A program made the position numbers and the translations under genes. Below, piece by piece: positions 42,801 to 55,599 of a stretch of DNA of 64,000 nt (within the stretch, counting starts at the first letter, position 1; each line of letters opens with the position of its first letter). This DNA is from Sternotherus odoratus (lineage: Eukaryota; Chordata; Testudines; Kinosternidae): positions 97,043,340 through 97,107,339 of the forward strand of contig JAVMKO010000002.1 of NCBI GenBank assembly GCA_032164245.1, read 5' to 3'. A model generated the notes under the pieces. That model ran no database searches. It had not been told where the DNA came from and worked only from the letters and a program-made list of their open reading frames with translations.

Positions 42801-44744
42801 TGTGTTAGGGCCTCTATGAATTAGTTCAAAGAACACATTTCTCTGTCCTAATCTGGAGAAAAATCTCACTCTTTCCCCATTGCATTGCACAACCTTGAGC
42901 TGAACAGTCTCACAGGGCCGCTTTCTTGGATGCTTTCCTCAAATAATAGTTCTATTTTAATCCCCTCCTTCCCCCATGCGCTCTTCCATCCAAGCCTATT
43001 ATCCTTTCCCCTCCAGTGAGCTAGTCATGTGGTCATGGCACAGAGCTAGGAGCCAGAAGATCTGAGTTCTATTAACTCTATCATAGGCAGCCTATGTGAA
43101 AGTCACTTGGGAGCAGATTGTTTCTAGCTCCTAAATAGGAATGCAAGGAAGGATGGAAGCTCTATGCAGCCTCTTTTTTTGTTAAGTCCTTTCAATTCTC
43201 TGTGCAGGAATCGGTCACACACAAATAGTGCAAGGACTCAGCATGGTTAGCATTACTGTTCACAGTAGCCTACCCAAGGGAGCTAGGTCATGACACCTCC
43301 GCACCAGTCTGGGGGTCTAATGATCCAAAGAGGCAACACATACTGCACACACTATAGCTTAATGCTAGAATTGCACCCTACACCCAAATAGGCCTCAGTT
43401 TCCTCACCTGAAAACATAATATTTACCCACCACAATGTTTAATTGAGAGGTCTAGTTCATTAATGCCTACAAATCACAATGAGAGCCTGAGATGTACATT
43501 ATTGCACACCAGACAGCTAGCAGACCATTAACCCACAAAGCCACTGCTCTTTACATTTCAATTGCTGTTGCATTCTGTTGAGTGTAATACCACATTAGAC
43601 TCACTTGCCCTTCCTCTGGCGGAGGACCTGAGGATCAAGACTGACAGAGTATTTTCTGAACAGTACAACTAAGCTGCTTCACTGGGATCAGATGGTTGCA
43701 CTGAAACTGATCTCTCAGCAGTGTGAAAGGGCAGATTTGGTCTTTAAAAGAGAATGATTTCAGGATGTAACAGGAGAAATTATGGGCCACAGAGATTTAG
43801 AGTAATGACTCAGAGGCTGCTGTTGCATGTGGTTAATCTCTGTGGCAGCTATTAAAGGATGAAATGATCATTTTAAGCCATGGCACTGGCAAAAGGTGGT
43901 CAAGCCTCAAGCACATGATGGTTACTAAAAAGCTGTTTGACTTCAGAGGGCTGCTTAGTTGCCTTCAGAAACATATAGTGGATTAGAAAGGATTACTAGA
44001 GCAAGATGTACACCCAATGGAGAGTTTAAAGACCAAAGTTCCTGGGGATTTGTACTCACATAGTTCTCATTGCTGGGACGGATTCTGCATTAGGCACGTA
44101 GCTTTCCCATTGCTCCATCCTTCATCTGCGATTTGAAGTAAAGCAAAGCTCAGGGAGACTGATTTCATTTTTGCAGTGTCTACACAACCACTCACACACT
44201 AGGTCTAGTTCAGGGTTTGTTCAAATGTGCTAGTCAAAGTACTGCCGGAGTGGGTGACCGATAGAAGCTCTAGACCTGTAGCACTTGAAATGTGTCTTAC
44301 TCGATTATCTCAGTTTCTGGCTGCATTAAATGATGGTGCAAGCAGTTGTTGTCCAGTCAGTGTATAATATTACTTATAAGTTACAGCACTTCACATCTTG
44401 CAAGCACTCAAAACACTAACTATCTAACCCTCCAAATCCTTGAGGTACATATTAGTCACTGGGGCTGGTTGAAAATTTTCCACTGAAACTGTTTGACAGA
44501 AGATTGGGCTTTTGATTACGTGACCTTCGCTGTGAAGAAAGTCTGCTTTTTCCACATACAATTTCAATAGTCAGTCAAAAAACAAGTGCCACTGTATTGC
44601 AGTTTGATATGTTGCTTAAAAAACAAATCCCCAAAACCACTCAACATTTTCCGTGGAAAACTGACTAAATAGTTTTTGTTAAAGTGTTGTGTGAAAAGAG
44701 CCCCCCCCTTCCCTCTCCCCCATTTTCCAACAGCTTTACTAGTC
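39866..44744. other. No gene seen
   Basis: Unique-looking. It includes a GT run at about 40638-40656. About 41380-42120 reads like retroelement-type sequence (it contains ctgtggaaaggacttgg), but nothing firm supports this. Confidence 0.4.
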
Positions 44745-44861
44745 AGTTTTATTACCCCTGTTGTACTACTGGAGAAAGTGAGACATGTCGCCTATTCAGA
44801 ATTTGCACCAACAGAAGAGGTGTCTCACTTTCCCCAGTAGTACAACAGGGGTAATAAAACT
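44745..44861. repeat. 41-bp inverted repeat
   Basis: Arms 44745-44785 and 44821-44861 are reverse complements with one visible mismatch (ggagaaag against ggggaaag), around a 35-bp spacer. The left arm starts agttttattacccctgttg. It is non-coding. Confidence 0.9.
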
Positions 44862-47800
44862 AAGGATAAGAACATCACCTCTAAATAACACCCATTTCCT
44901 TGCACTTGTCTGCAGGCATTTTGAAACCAGTCAGGATTTGGGAGAAATAGGAAGATAAATGTTAGAGGAAACTTTTCCTCTCTTGAAAGCAGACAGGTAA
45001 TTGGCTCCATCTACACTTAAATCCGGTTCTCCTTTCCCATTAGATGAGCTGTGCTCCCTCCTTAGCAATGCCCCTCTCCTCTGCTGCATTTCTAAACAGC
45101 ACATTTCCACAGGGTAACATTTGCCTCTATGTAGAAAGCCTGCCTTGCAGTCAGGATCCTTTACTGCACAGTGTAATTTCAAGAGGGCTGTGGCGAACCA
45201 AGCTCTAGCGAACGGTCATACAAATTTTTAAGTAAAGCCTTATCTGGTTCAAGAAATGACTTCCTTGATGAGGAAACAAAGCTTTTCAGGGTATTTTTGT
45301 TCTGAACCAAATGAACATCAGTACAAGCCTGGGTTATTCTTTTCGCATTTTGTAAAATGTTAGGGCCAAATTCTTTTCTCAGTTACAGCCATGTGGCCTC
45401 CCTGATATTATGAAGTCAATGGAATTGCAGTGGTATAACTGGCATAACTAAGAGAAGACTGACCCCTAATTTTGTGAGGTTTTCTTTATGCAAGATGAAA
45501 GTATTTAATGCTTACCATTTTGTATAAAATAATTCTTTTAAACGCAGGTCGTTTATTCCTCTCCATTTGAATAATGACCAGATGTGTTCAGGATAGCAAT
45601 GGCATGAGTTTGATTAAATGAATGACCTTTTCTCCTCTTTCCTGAAACTTTCAGGTTCTTATGTTTTTCACTCTCTATTTTACCAGGGTAGTCTTTAAAT
45701 TACTGAAGACAAAACCATAACTGAAAACCGAACTGCATGATTCTAAAAGAAACCAGATATATGATTCTGAGAGAAAAGCCATCTAAATTTCTCTCCAGAT
45801 AAGTCCCCTGGTCCATAAAGGTAAAGTTACTATAGCTTCATTATACAGGATTATTTTTATTAGCAAAATTCTAATGCTTCCTTTAGTTGTAGAAAACATG
45901 GATGTGCAGTACCCAAATAGGAATTTAAATAATAAAGATAGGAGATGCATCAAAAGAAAAGATTGTAGCCAAATTAATTGATTATAACTTTTTAGTTTCA
46001 AATGTTATTAGATTAAGATGTTATTAGATATCAATGGCAGTTATATAGAGCCCTTATATTATTTAGCTAGTAATTTAAGTTAGGAAAGCAATTCACAGAA
46101 TGTAAGTTTATGAAATGTAACTATTCTGGGAAGATGTAACATATTGCCACAGCTTCTGAGCATACACACACAAAAAGACTTCAAGCCTGGGATCTTTCTA
46201 GAACCCAGTTAATAATTTGTCCCAAAAATGACAATATTTGCCACTTGCCACAATGGTTGGATCAAGTCTAAGAAGGAAATAATGAGAAGTAAGTAAACAC
46301 AGAATCAGGATATTCTTTCTTACTCTGTATTTACTTACACATGGTTCCTTGAATAGGAACTGATATTAAACAGCAAAAGCAGCAACAAAGCTTACAGCAC
46401 ATATACCTTCTGAAAGCACCTGTTTGCATACCTTTAATCAATCAGCAGTTGCTTCCGAGTTTGTTTTCTACTACTTCCTGGCTGACCTCCATGTGACTTA
46501 TGGGACCTGATATTCAGTACTTTGTACACTCATTTACCTTGGTTCAAGTCTGTAGAAAATGGGTGTAAGATACTACAAAAATCAATAGCAGCATTTTCCA
46601 TCTGCTTTACACAGATATAAATAACTACATTATGTACAAAGCACTGGGGAATTGGGCACATAGGCTTAAATATCTTCCATTATTGGCCCACCAAGTTTAA
46701 AAGCATTTGTGGCCTCCAAATAGTGCAACTCAGTATTTTACCTTCACTGGCTGCTCACCTCTCTGCAAATTCCCTTAGGTCCTCTTGAATACAGGCTAAA
46801 GCAAAAAGTGTGTTTCATAGCTTTATTAGATGTCGTAGATTCTAAACCTGCTTTCTGCTTTTGTACATCCCCTCTCCCCCCGCCCCGATGTGTCCTCTGT
46901 CCTGCTTCCAGAAGTTGCCATATCATCACAGCAAAAAAGAGAGCATTCCGAGTTGCTTTCCCACAAGGGAAAATGGGCCCAACAGCACTGTGCAATATGG
47001 GCAAGGCAAAACCCCACACCCATTAAAACTCACCCCTTCTGAAAGAACGAATGCAGCCCAGGCTTATTGAAAAAGCTTCCTCTTAGCCATTAATCTTCAA
47101 GGAAGCCTGCACATAGTTATGACTGAGTCTGAGCCCAATTTTGAACAGATCTGTATTGGTTTACAGCTTTGTATTGAAACAATGACAAATCTGCAAGTTT
47201 CCAATATTTTGACAAAAACCAGAGTTGAAACTTACTGGGTGTTTTGCTCTTTAAGATTTGGAAATAGTTCAAATGGAAGCCCTTTGTGGAGAAGTGTTAT
47301 GCAAAAAGAACATATGGATTGATGGAAGATGGACCTAAGCCACACAGTTCAGATCTGTAGCTTGATCACCCAGTATTTTGGTAAAGGATATTTTGAAAAG
47401 AAAGGACTTTTGCAAAATTTGGACCCAGATGTGGGTTCAGACCTCAAACATACCCAAACTCCAGGTCAATCTGAAGTAAAGGTTTTGGTTCAGACTTCTT
47501 CTTCTTTTTTTTAAAGAAGTGTTCCTACAAACCTCTGCAATGCACAATAATGCAAGTTCCAGTTTGTGCTGTTCCCTGCTCTTCCTAATAATGATACATC
47601 AGATTTACTAGGATTAAATATTTGTAGTATTTTTCAGTCCAATGCATTATTAGCTACCTTAGCCTCACTCCTTTAGTCTCCAGTTGACCTTGCAGTTCAG
47701 CCCTTTCCTGTGTATTCAGTCCTCCTCCATTTTTGTATAATTTGAAAACTTGATCAGAGTTGGATTTATGTCAAAGAAAGAGCCAGAATAAAAGACACTA

Positions 47801-49336
47801 AGCAGCCATAGACAGTGCACAGGAAGGCTCATTGTGTTAAGTTTAACTAGCCAAACAAGCCACATGTAGGAGGCATCATTTCTTGAAAATAGACATGCTT
47901 CACCGTTGTGACGAAGACAGCTCTGCAGACCACCTGGAAGTGGTTTGGGAACAACTCATAGTCTGTTGACCACACTTTGAAAAGCGATACAACCAAATAG
48001 CTTTGTCTGTCATGATGGCCTCATACTGGAGACAAGAACAATGGAAAAATAAAATTATTCAAATACACAGAATTGTTTTCTACAACATTTGTTTCATGCA
48101 ATGATTATTTTATGTATAAGTGTTTAATGTAATATGATCACAGAAGAATCAGGGAATTATCAATTAGATAACTCAGGTGTTTTGATTCTCAGAGATGCAC
48201 AGCAGCAAAGACTTGATGATTCTCAATATTCTGAAGGGCTAATTACACCAGTGTAGACTGTAAAACAGATTCCTGAAGCTGTCGGAAGAGGATTTGGAGA
48301 GAGAGAGATCTCAGAAAACAAAGAAAACTAAACGTAAAGAAAATGGTTACAGAACATTATGCCCATGGTAGATCTTACTACAGTCTGATTGAAAGAAATA
48401 AGAGGATTACTTGGACCAGATTTGGATGAGAAAAGGGGATCTTTAAAAAAAGACTGGTGGAATATCTGAGGAGAATATCATTTGGAAAATTATATTGTTG
48501 AGTAAAAAATGACACTAAGTTGTTAATAACCCTCTATTTGTATTGGGGCTGTCTGTGGGGGACTGGGCCACACAAATCCAAATTTAATGGATTATTTAAT
48601 ATCTGTAACATGACCAAATCCTGAAATGAATTGAAGCCAGCAGAAATGAGTAGTTTATCTTCTTTCAGTATTTGAGCAGCTCTTTGTAATTTTCACTGCA
48701 ACACTGACTTTCTTAAAGGGCCACTATCTTTGTTATTTAAATGGCCCCAAACTGTTGAACCTGAACTCTGAATTTCCTAATACAGAAGGGTCAGTGAGTG
48801 GCTGGTGTGCCTTCTGATGGCTGGGCATGGCATAGCAACCCCTTCTATGTCACTCTCAGTCAGCTGTTACTCAGGCTTCTTCTGTCTTGTGACTCAGCCC
48901 CCTTTACCTGCTTTCTACCTTTACCTGTTTGCAGCATCTGTTATGGAACTGCACTCTCCAGTCCTCTTTCTCCCTGGAATTTCCTATGCCCATACAACTT
49001 CTCCCTATTTGTTGCTGAGAAGCTTTCTCAGCGTCGCTCCTAGCCTCCAAGGCAGACCCCTGGTTTTCCTGCTCTCCTCTCCCAACATGGCCAGCGCATA
49101 AGATTTCCTTTCTCAGTCCTGCCCTATTGTCCCTGCAGCCCTTGCTTTATAGGAACCACCCGGGGTAGTTCTCCTCAGCTGTGTCTACTCCTTAATTGCC
49201 CATTTCCCATCCATGTCAGAGAATGAGCTAATATGGCTCTCCACTCCCCTTCAAACTGTGGCATTTGCACATGCCATCACACTTAAGTTTCCATTATTTG
49301 AGTTTTTTTCCCTTTTATCGCTCTTGTTTCTGAAAG
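44862..49336. other. No gene seen; one old palindromic repeat trace
   Basis: About 45363-45475 ('gggccaaattcttttctcag...aactaagagaagac') resembles an old, imperfectly palindromic amniote repeat. Otherwise this is AT-rich unique DNA. An 81- and a 98-codon frame near 48800-49100 have no recognisable protein. Confidence 0.4.
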
Positions 49337-49348
49337 GTAATATGCTCT

Positions 49349-51842
49349 TTGGACCTGGCAACACAGGATACGAACAAGTCATGGGGACCCACGCACTGGG
49401 AGAGATGAGTGAGAATGGAGAGAGATTGGTGGATCTATGTACACTTAACAACCTGGCCATAGGAGGCAGCATCTTTCCTCACAAGCGAATCCACAAGAGT
49501 ACCTGGGTATCGCCAGCAGGCACGACAGAAAACCAGATCGACCATGTCTGCATTAGCAAGAAGTTCAGAAGATCCCTGCAGGACGTTAGAGTTAGAAGAG
49601 GAGCAGACGCGGCATCCGACCATCACTTAGTGGTGGCCAGATTGAAGCTGAAGCTGAAGAAGAACTGGATAGACGCATCAGACAGAAGAGCGAAGTACAA
49701 CGTCAGCCTTCTGAAGGACCACAAGACCAAGGAAGATTTTGGACTGATGCTGAAGAATAAGTTTTCAGTACTACAGGATCGGTTTGAGGAAGAGGAAGAC
49801 TGTGTACTCAACAGCTGGCAGAAAGTGAGAGAGACACTTAGATCAGCATGCCAGGAAGTGCTTGGAATCAAGAAACACCAGCAGAAAGAGTGGATCACAG
49901 CAGAGACCTTGACTAAGATAGAAGACAGAAAGAAGAAGAAGGCAGCAGTCAACAACAGCAGGACTAGAGCAGCAAAGGCCAAAGCTCAAAAAGAGTATGC
50001 TGAAGCCCATAGAGCAGTGAAGAGGAATATTAGGGAGGATAAGAGAGACTATGTGGATGGACTGGCAGCAGAAGTGGAGCAGGCAGCATACAGCGGCAAC
50101 ATGAAACAGCTGTACAACACCACCAAGCAACTGTCTGGAAAGTTCAGCAAGCCAGAACGTCCTGTCAAAGACAAGCAGGGAAAGTCTATAACAGGAATAG
50201 AACAACAGATGAACAGATGGGCGGAGCACTTTGAGGAACTCCTGAACAGACCAGCACCACCAAATCCACCAGACATCGACCCAGCCAACGAGGACCTCCC
50301 AATCAATTGCGACAAACCAACCAGAGATGAGATCAGAAAAGCCATCACCATGATGAAGAACAGGAAGGCAGCTGGACCTGATGACATCCCAGCAGAGGCC
50401 CTGAAAGCAGACCTGGATGCTTCAGTGGAAATGCTGTACCCCCTCTTAGAGAAGATATGGGAAGAAGTGATTCCGACAGACTGGAAAGAGGGATACCTCA
50501 TCAAAATCCCCAAGAAAGGAGACCTCAGCAACTGTGCCAACTACAGAGGAATCACACTCCTTTCGGTGCCAGGGAAGGTCTTCAACCGAGTCCTCTTAGA
50601 GAGAATGAAGGATGCCGTCGATCCACAGCTACGAGATGAGCAGGCAGGCTTCCGGCAGAACAGATCATGCACGGACCAGATAGCAACACTCCGCATCATA
50701 GTCGAGCAGTCCATGGAGTGGAACTCCTCGTTGTACATCAACTTTGTTGATTATGAGAAAGCGTTCGATAGCGTGGATCGAGAGACCCTCTGGAAGCTCC
50801 TTCGGCACTACGGCATCCCAGCAAAGGTGGTCAACCTGATCAAGAGCTCATATGACGGCGTACATTGCAGAGTGATCCATGGAGGGCAGCTCACAAACAG
50901 CTTCCAGGCGCGAACTGGAGTCAGACAAGGATGCTTGTTGTCACCATTTCTCTTTCTCCTCGTCATCGATTGGATTATGAAGACATCCACTTACGAGTGC
51001 AGGAACAGAATCCAGTGGACGTTGTGGACCCAGCTCGATGACCTGCACTTTGCCGACGACCTTGCACTCCTTTCGCACAGCAAACAGCAGATGCAAGAGA
51101 AGACCAACGTAGTGGCAGCCACATCATCACAGGTTGGCCTCAACATCCACAAGGACAAGACCAAGATCCTTAAGATCAACTCCATCAGCAGCGACCCAGT
51201 CACACTGAATGGAAGCCCCCTGGAAGAAGTGCAGTCCTTCACCTACCTAGGCAGCATCATCGACCAGCAGGGCGGCACAGACGCAGACATCAAAGCAAGG
51301 ATTGGTAAGGCAAGAGCAGCCTTCTTACAGCTCAAGAACATCTGGAGCTCCAGAGAGCTGTCTTTGGCAATAAAGATTCGACTATTCAACTCCAACGTGA
51401 AATCAGTCCTACTGTATGAAGCTGAAAACTGGAGGATAACCAAAAAAACCACCAGGAAGATCCAGACCTTCATTAACAGCTGCCTCAGAAGGATTCTCCA
51501 GATCCGCTGGCTAGACACCATCAGCAACATCCACCTCTTGGAGAGGACCCGTCAACTCCCAGCAGAGGAAGAAATCAGAAGGAGAAGGTGGGGCTGGATA
51601 GGACACACACTACACAAGCAGCCAACCAACATCAGCAGACAGGCACTGCGGTGGAACCCCTAAGGCAAGCGGAAAAGAGGCCATCCAAGAAACACCCGGC
51701 GACGCGACCTTCAGGCTGACACCACAAAAATGGACTACACCTGGAACCAGCTAGAGAGAATGGCCCAGGATAGAGGACTCTGGAGATCTGTGGTTGGTGG
51801 CCCATACCCCGACTGGGGTGACAGGCATAAGTAAGTAAGTAA
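49349..51842 (+). mobile_element. RTE-like LINE, 5'-truncated, young
   Basis: Flanked by a perfect 12-bp duplication GTAATATGCTCT (49337-49348 and 51843-51854). It has no long 3' untranslated region and ends in an AAGT tandem tail (51829-51842). A very short 3' end with a microsatellite tail is characteristic of RTE-clade LINEs. It is 5'-truncated inside the endonuclease. The reading frame is almost intact and the duplication is exact, so the insertion is recent relative to the other repeats here. Confidence 0.85.
49351..51834 (+). pseudogene. RTE-like endonuclease/reverse transcriptase ORF with one stop
   Basis: Counting from the first in-frame codon inside the element (49351), residues 1-95 are the C-terminal part of an APE-type endonuclease, with [10 protein letters not shown] and SDHH (89-92). 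A Lys/Arg-rich linker follows. The reverse transcriptase has [40 protein letters not shown] and FADD at 567-570 in place of YADD. After FTYLGSII comes a C-terminal domain with [14 protein letters not shown] at 51661-51663 interrupts the frame. Reading on, 56 more codons (PYPDWGDRH near the end) lead to a TAA at 51832-51834 that lies in the AAGT tail. The ATG at 49213 is in flanking DNA. N-terminal endonuclease residues are missing, so the copy cannot be autonomous. Confidence 0.85.
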
Positions 51843-51846
51843 GTAA
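51829..51846 (+). repeat. AAGT tail of the RTE-like LINE
   Basis: Four tandem AAGT units followed by AA. The tail supplies the ORF's natural stop codon and overlaps the target duplication at 51843. Confidence 0.85.
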
Positions 51847-51854
51847 TATGCTCT

Positions 51855-52945
51855 CAAACCAGTGATATATGCCTGCAACCTTCATGTTACCTTGATGAAG
51901 TTTTATTTCGGTGGGCCTCAGACAGTCCTGCCGTCACTGAAACCCCTGGAGCTTTGCCATTGGCTTTAGTGTGAGCAAAAGCAGGACCTGAGAGGCGAAA
52001 CACGTGAAGCGAACTGAAGAGAAGAATCTGTTTGTCAGTCTGAAAGGCTTGCTAGTAAGGATTCCAATCTTGGTTCCTCTCACCTCAAATATGACCACTG
52101 GCTTTATGCAAAAAGTTCCATATGCAATTTAACCTCCTTGTTTGTGGTTGAGCAGCCAATTAGCCTGAAGTACAGAACTGTTTTGTGATGTTAAAAATGT
52201 GTCATGAATGGAAAAACTAACGTAAGCATAAAGGCAGCTTAAATAAAGATTAAAATGTAAACGGTGCCTGTTTTATTGTGTGATTAGTAATTCCATCTGT
52301 TTGGGGTCTTCTGTAGAGAATGGATTTGGAAGGGAAGGAAGAGTTTTTCATAGTTTTAGGCCATGTAAAATTCATGAAAATATTTCTGATTAAACAAATC
52401 TAAAATAATCTGCATCTTTTCCACTGCTCTCAGACAGAGCTGTTCTACTCTGTGTATTGTAGTCCTGTGTAATTAGGCTAAACGTTAAGTTAAAGTGGAA
52501 TAAATTATTACACTATCTCTTCCTCCCCTGCTAACTTCTACTCCCATTTTTGGTAACTTCATTTTCCCCACTGTTGACCTGCCAGACCTTGCTGCCTCCC
52601 ACTTTCCTCTCTTGATCCACCTCCTTTGACCTGCCTCTGGATTAACTCTCGCACTCACTGACAGGGTCACTCCTTGGACCTTGTCTTCACTAATCCCTCT
52701 CAGATTTCATACTGAGTTCCATGTCTCCTTATCTCAATTTCCCCTCTTTGAGAGTGACACAGCAGCCACTCTAGGGCTCAGACAGGCCTAAACTTTGACC
52801 TAAATGTCTAAACAACGAGATTGCTAATCAAATATCATTCATAATAGGGACGAGCCCCGTACTCCTGTGTTAGCAGGCTCTGGCCTGGTGAACTGAACAG
52901 TGTGAAAGAAGGGCAGTGCAATTCTACACCCATTCCTTGTGAGTA
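51855..52945. other. No gene seen
   Basis: Unique-looking AT-rich DNA. Confidence 0.5.
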
Positions 52946-53110
52946 GGGTGACCAGATCGGAAGAGTGAAATATCAGGACACATTGGGGAGGGAATGAAGG
53001 GGGGTGCAAGGGGAGGGGCGTGAGCGGGGGGGCGGGACATGAGGGGGCGGGGCATGAGTGGAGGGGTGGGACACAACAGGCACAGGCGCACAGCCCTGAC
53101 CAGAGCCATG
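52946..53110 (+). mobile_element. Truncated gggtgaccaga-type MITE
   Basis: Starts GGGTGACCAGA after TA, as does the intact copy at 55477-55597, then turns into G-rich ggggcgggacatgaggggg repeats. No right terminus is seen. Confidence 0.5.
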
Positions 53111-53747
53111 AGGGGGCACAGCCCTAGGAAGCTGAAAAAGGGGTTGTAGAAACCACGGGGCCAGGGGTTAAATATACTATTATTTAGTTTATATATTTAA
53201 TGAAAATAAATGAATAATCTGATAGTGCTATATTGTTATTGTTTTTATTTTGCACCCTCCCCTCCCCCAGACACGCAGGGAAGACCTGACGGCCCTGCAT
53301 GACTTGGTTTATAAAGGGTGGTGGGTGGCACCCTACGAGTGACTCGAACTTCGGGGGGAGAGGGCGGCTTTTTTTCCTTGTGTGCGAGAAACAGCAGTGC
53401 CAAACTGCCTGTTCCTGCACCCGGCTTCGACCTTTGGTCCCGGCCACACCACGTGCTTACCATATAACCATGCCCCCATTTTCCAATTGCGCTTTTGTGC
53501 AGCTGTGCCCTGCATGGTTTTAAACTGTGGGAGGTTTTCTGTGGCATGGCGGGGAAGATAGCAGAGGTGCTGGCTTTGTTGGCTGGCAGTTTTAAGGGCT
53601 CTCCCCCACCAGCAACCCCCAATGGGCCCCCACTGGCTAGCACCCAAAAACATATAAACCTCCCTCATCGCCCAGCATCTTCATTAAAGCACAATGGTGG
53701 TGCCAAAGTAGCATTTTAAGTGTGTCCTTAGGCTCTTAAGTTGCTAC
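53111..53747. other. No gene seen
   Basis: Moderately GC-rich, with frames of 74-132 codons on both strands and no recognisable motif. A minus-strand GTTCGAGTC near 53337-53346 matches a pol III B-box, but no tRNA fold or A-box follows. Confidence 0.4.
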
Positions 53748-54012
53748 GGGTATGTCTACACAGTAAGCGGCTGCCTGCAGCAGCCAGTCCACTGACTTTG
53801 GCTCAGGGGGCTCACACTATGATGCTAAAAATGGCCGTGTTGATGTTGGAGCTCAGGTTGGAGCTTGCGCTCTGAAGCCAACCTCTTCTCCCACCCCCCA
53901 GGCTTCAGGGCCCAAGCCGCAATGTTTACACAGCTATTTTCAGGGCCGTAGCTGGCGACCTGGGCTCTGAGGCCCGCTGCTGCAGGCCACCGCTCTCTGT
54001 GTAGACATATCC
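53748..54012. mobile_element. MITE with ggtatgtctacac termini
   Basis: A 265-bp non-coding element with inverted ends GGGTATGTCTACAC and GTGTAGACATATCC. The right flank is TTA and the left TAC, an eroded 3-bp site. Ends and flank suggest the Harbinger group. Confidence 0.65.
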
Positions 54013-55474
54013 TTAGGTGCTTTTAAAAATTTTACCCATAACTTCTATGTGGTTGCCCTGACAACCCTTCAGGATCCAAGCAGGACTTCATACCTTCAGA
54101 GCTCTTCTGGGACACACTGCTCTAGGTGTTCTCCCCTTCCCAGAGCAGGCTTGGGCCTGAAATTGGCCCCTTTAAGGCCGAGATAAAAATTTTCATAGGG
54201 GTAGGGTTGTTGTAAGCCCAGAAATTAGAGGGGCAGGAACTCTTCTTATCAACCTGGTCTTCCAAATAAATAAAAGTGAAAGAGTTAAATTATAAACTTA
54301 AAAACAGGTAAAGATACACATGGATTTTTCATTTCTTATCTTCTGACTCAAGAAACGTTTAACCTGAACATATCAAAGGGCCTGCCAAAAACAGTTAATC
54401 ACACTGGGAGGAAATGTAACTAAGCCATCACCATCTCTGTGACTAAAAGCGGAAGGAAAAAACGTTTGTGGTTTCTCTTAAAAAAAGGGGGGGGGTGGTA
54501 AAATTTACCCTTCCAACAGACTCCGCGTTCTCCAAAGAGAGTGTTATAATTAATCAATGTATTTTCTCATCATGGTGCAGTAACCTTACCAAGGATTTAA
54601 GACTAGGAACAAGAGAAGCAAAGCAGCAAAAGAGAAAATGAAGGGAAGATGACACATTAAAAAGCATATTCCTGAACAAGGTGAGTATTCCTCTGTTTAC
54701 ACCACTTGCCACTGCTGAAAATGCCTCAGTCATGTCCTCTCCTCTGTTTACTTTGGGTGTGATCCTGCAAGGTGCTGAGCAAACTGGCCTCAATCCAGCA
54801 CAGCAATTAAGCATGGGGTAACTTTAATGAGCGATCCCACTGATCTGCTTAAATTCTGTGTTTGTTCAGAGACAGATTCCTCAGCACCAACTGCTTTAAC
54901 TGCAATAGTGTCTCCCTCCTTGCAGTCTGCCATTGCAGCTTAACTCTTCCAGCTTCTTTTAGTGTTCACCCATATCTGCTACATATTGATGGTAAATGTT
55001 AGCTTGCAAGTTCTTTTCAGGGGAAGGCCGTCATTTTTATTGACATGCACACTATTGAGCAGATGATGAACACTTAAATACAATATTATTTATTGCATTT
55101 GTCAGACAAGGAGTTTCTCCTTTTATTGTTATGGTTGAATATACCGTACTTATTTAAAATGATCCCCCATGCACCAGCAAAAATTGGTAGCCTAGAAGTG
55201 GCGCTCTTTAACCAAAGGACAAACAAAAGAGTACAAGAAGCCCCCGGGATGCTTTAAAGCAGGGATTGAAGGCCAGGGAAGTGATTCTAAGTGCACATTT
55301 CCCTGTATTTCTGTTTCAAAGGTCATTCTGATTTTTCTTTCAGAGCTTTAACCAACTGATCTTGTAGTCATTTGGTTGAATTTTAATCAGGGAATGTTCA
55401 TTTGTTTTATTATAAGTGATTCTAAATTATAGGGATGTGTGTAATGACTGGTCAACCATACCGCCTCTTGCTGC
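54013..55474. other. No gene seen
   Basis: AT-rich; a G run lies at 54487-54496. No gene, RNA or clear repeat end. Confidence 0.5.
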
Positions 55475-55476
55475 TA

Positions 55477-55597
55477 GGGTGACCAGATGTCCTGATTTTA
55501 TAGGGACAGTCCTGATTTTGGAGTCTTTTTCTTCTATAGGCTCTTATTACCTCCCCACTCCCTGTCCTGATTTTTCACACTTGCTCTCTGGTCACCC
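55477..55597. mobile_element. Short MITE with gggtgaccaga inverted ends
   Basis: 121 bp, inverted ends GGGTGACCAGA (left) and TCTGGTCACCC (right), flanked by TA on both sides (55475-55476 and 55598-55599). The TA duplication suggests a Tc1/mariner-type parent. Non-coding. Confidence 0.8.
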
Positions 55598-55599
55598 TA

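Noticed and set aside
49213..49348. Start of the 816-codon frame as a gene start
   Set aside because: The LINE begins at 49349, after the target duplication; the upstream codons belong to flanking DNA that happens to be open.
49255..51530. Minus-strand frames of 60-163 codons across the RTE-like LINE
   Set aside because: They are shadows of the plus-strand reverse transcriptase ORF.
53320..53440. Possible tRNA or tRNA-derived SINE on the minus strand
   Set aside because: There is a B-box-like GTTCGAGTC, but no A-box at the right spacing and no cloverleaf could be drawn.
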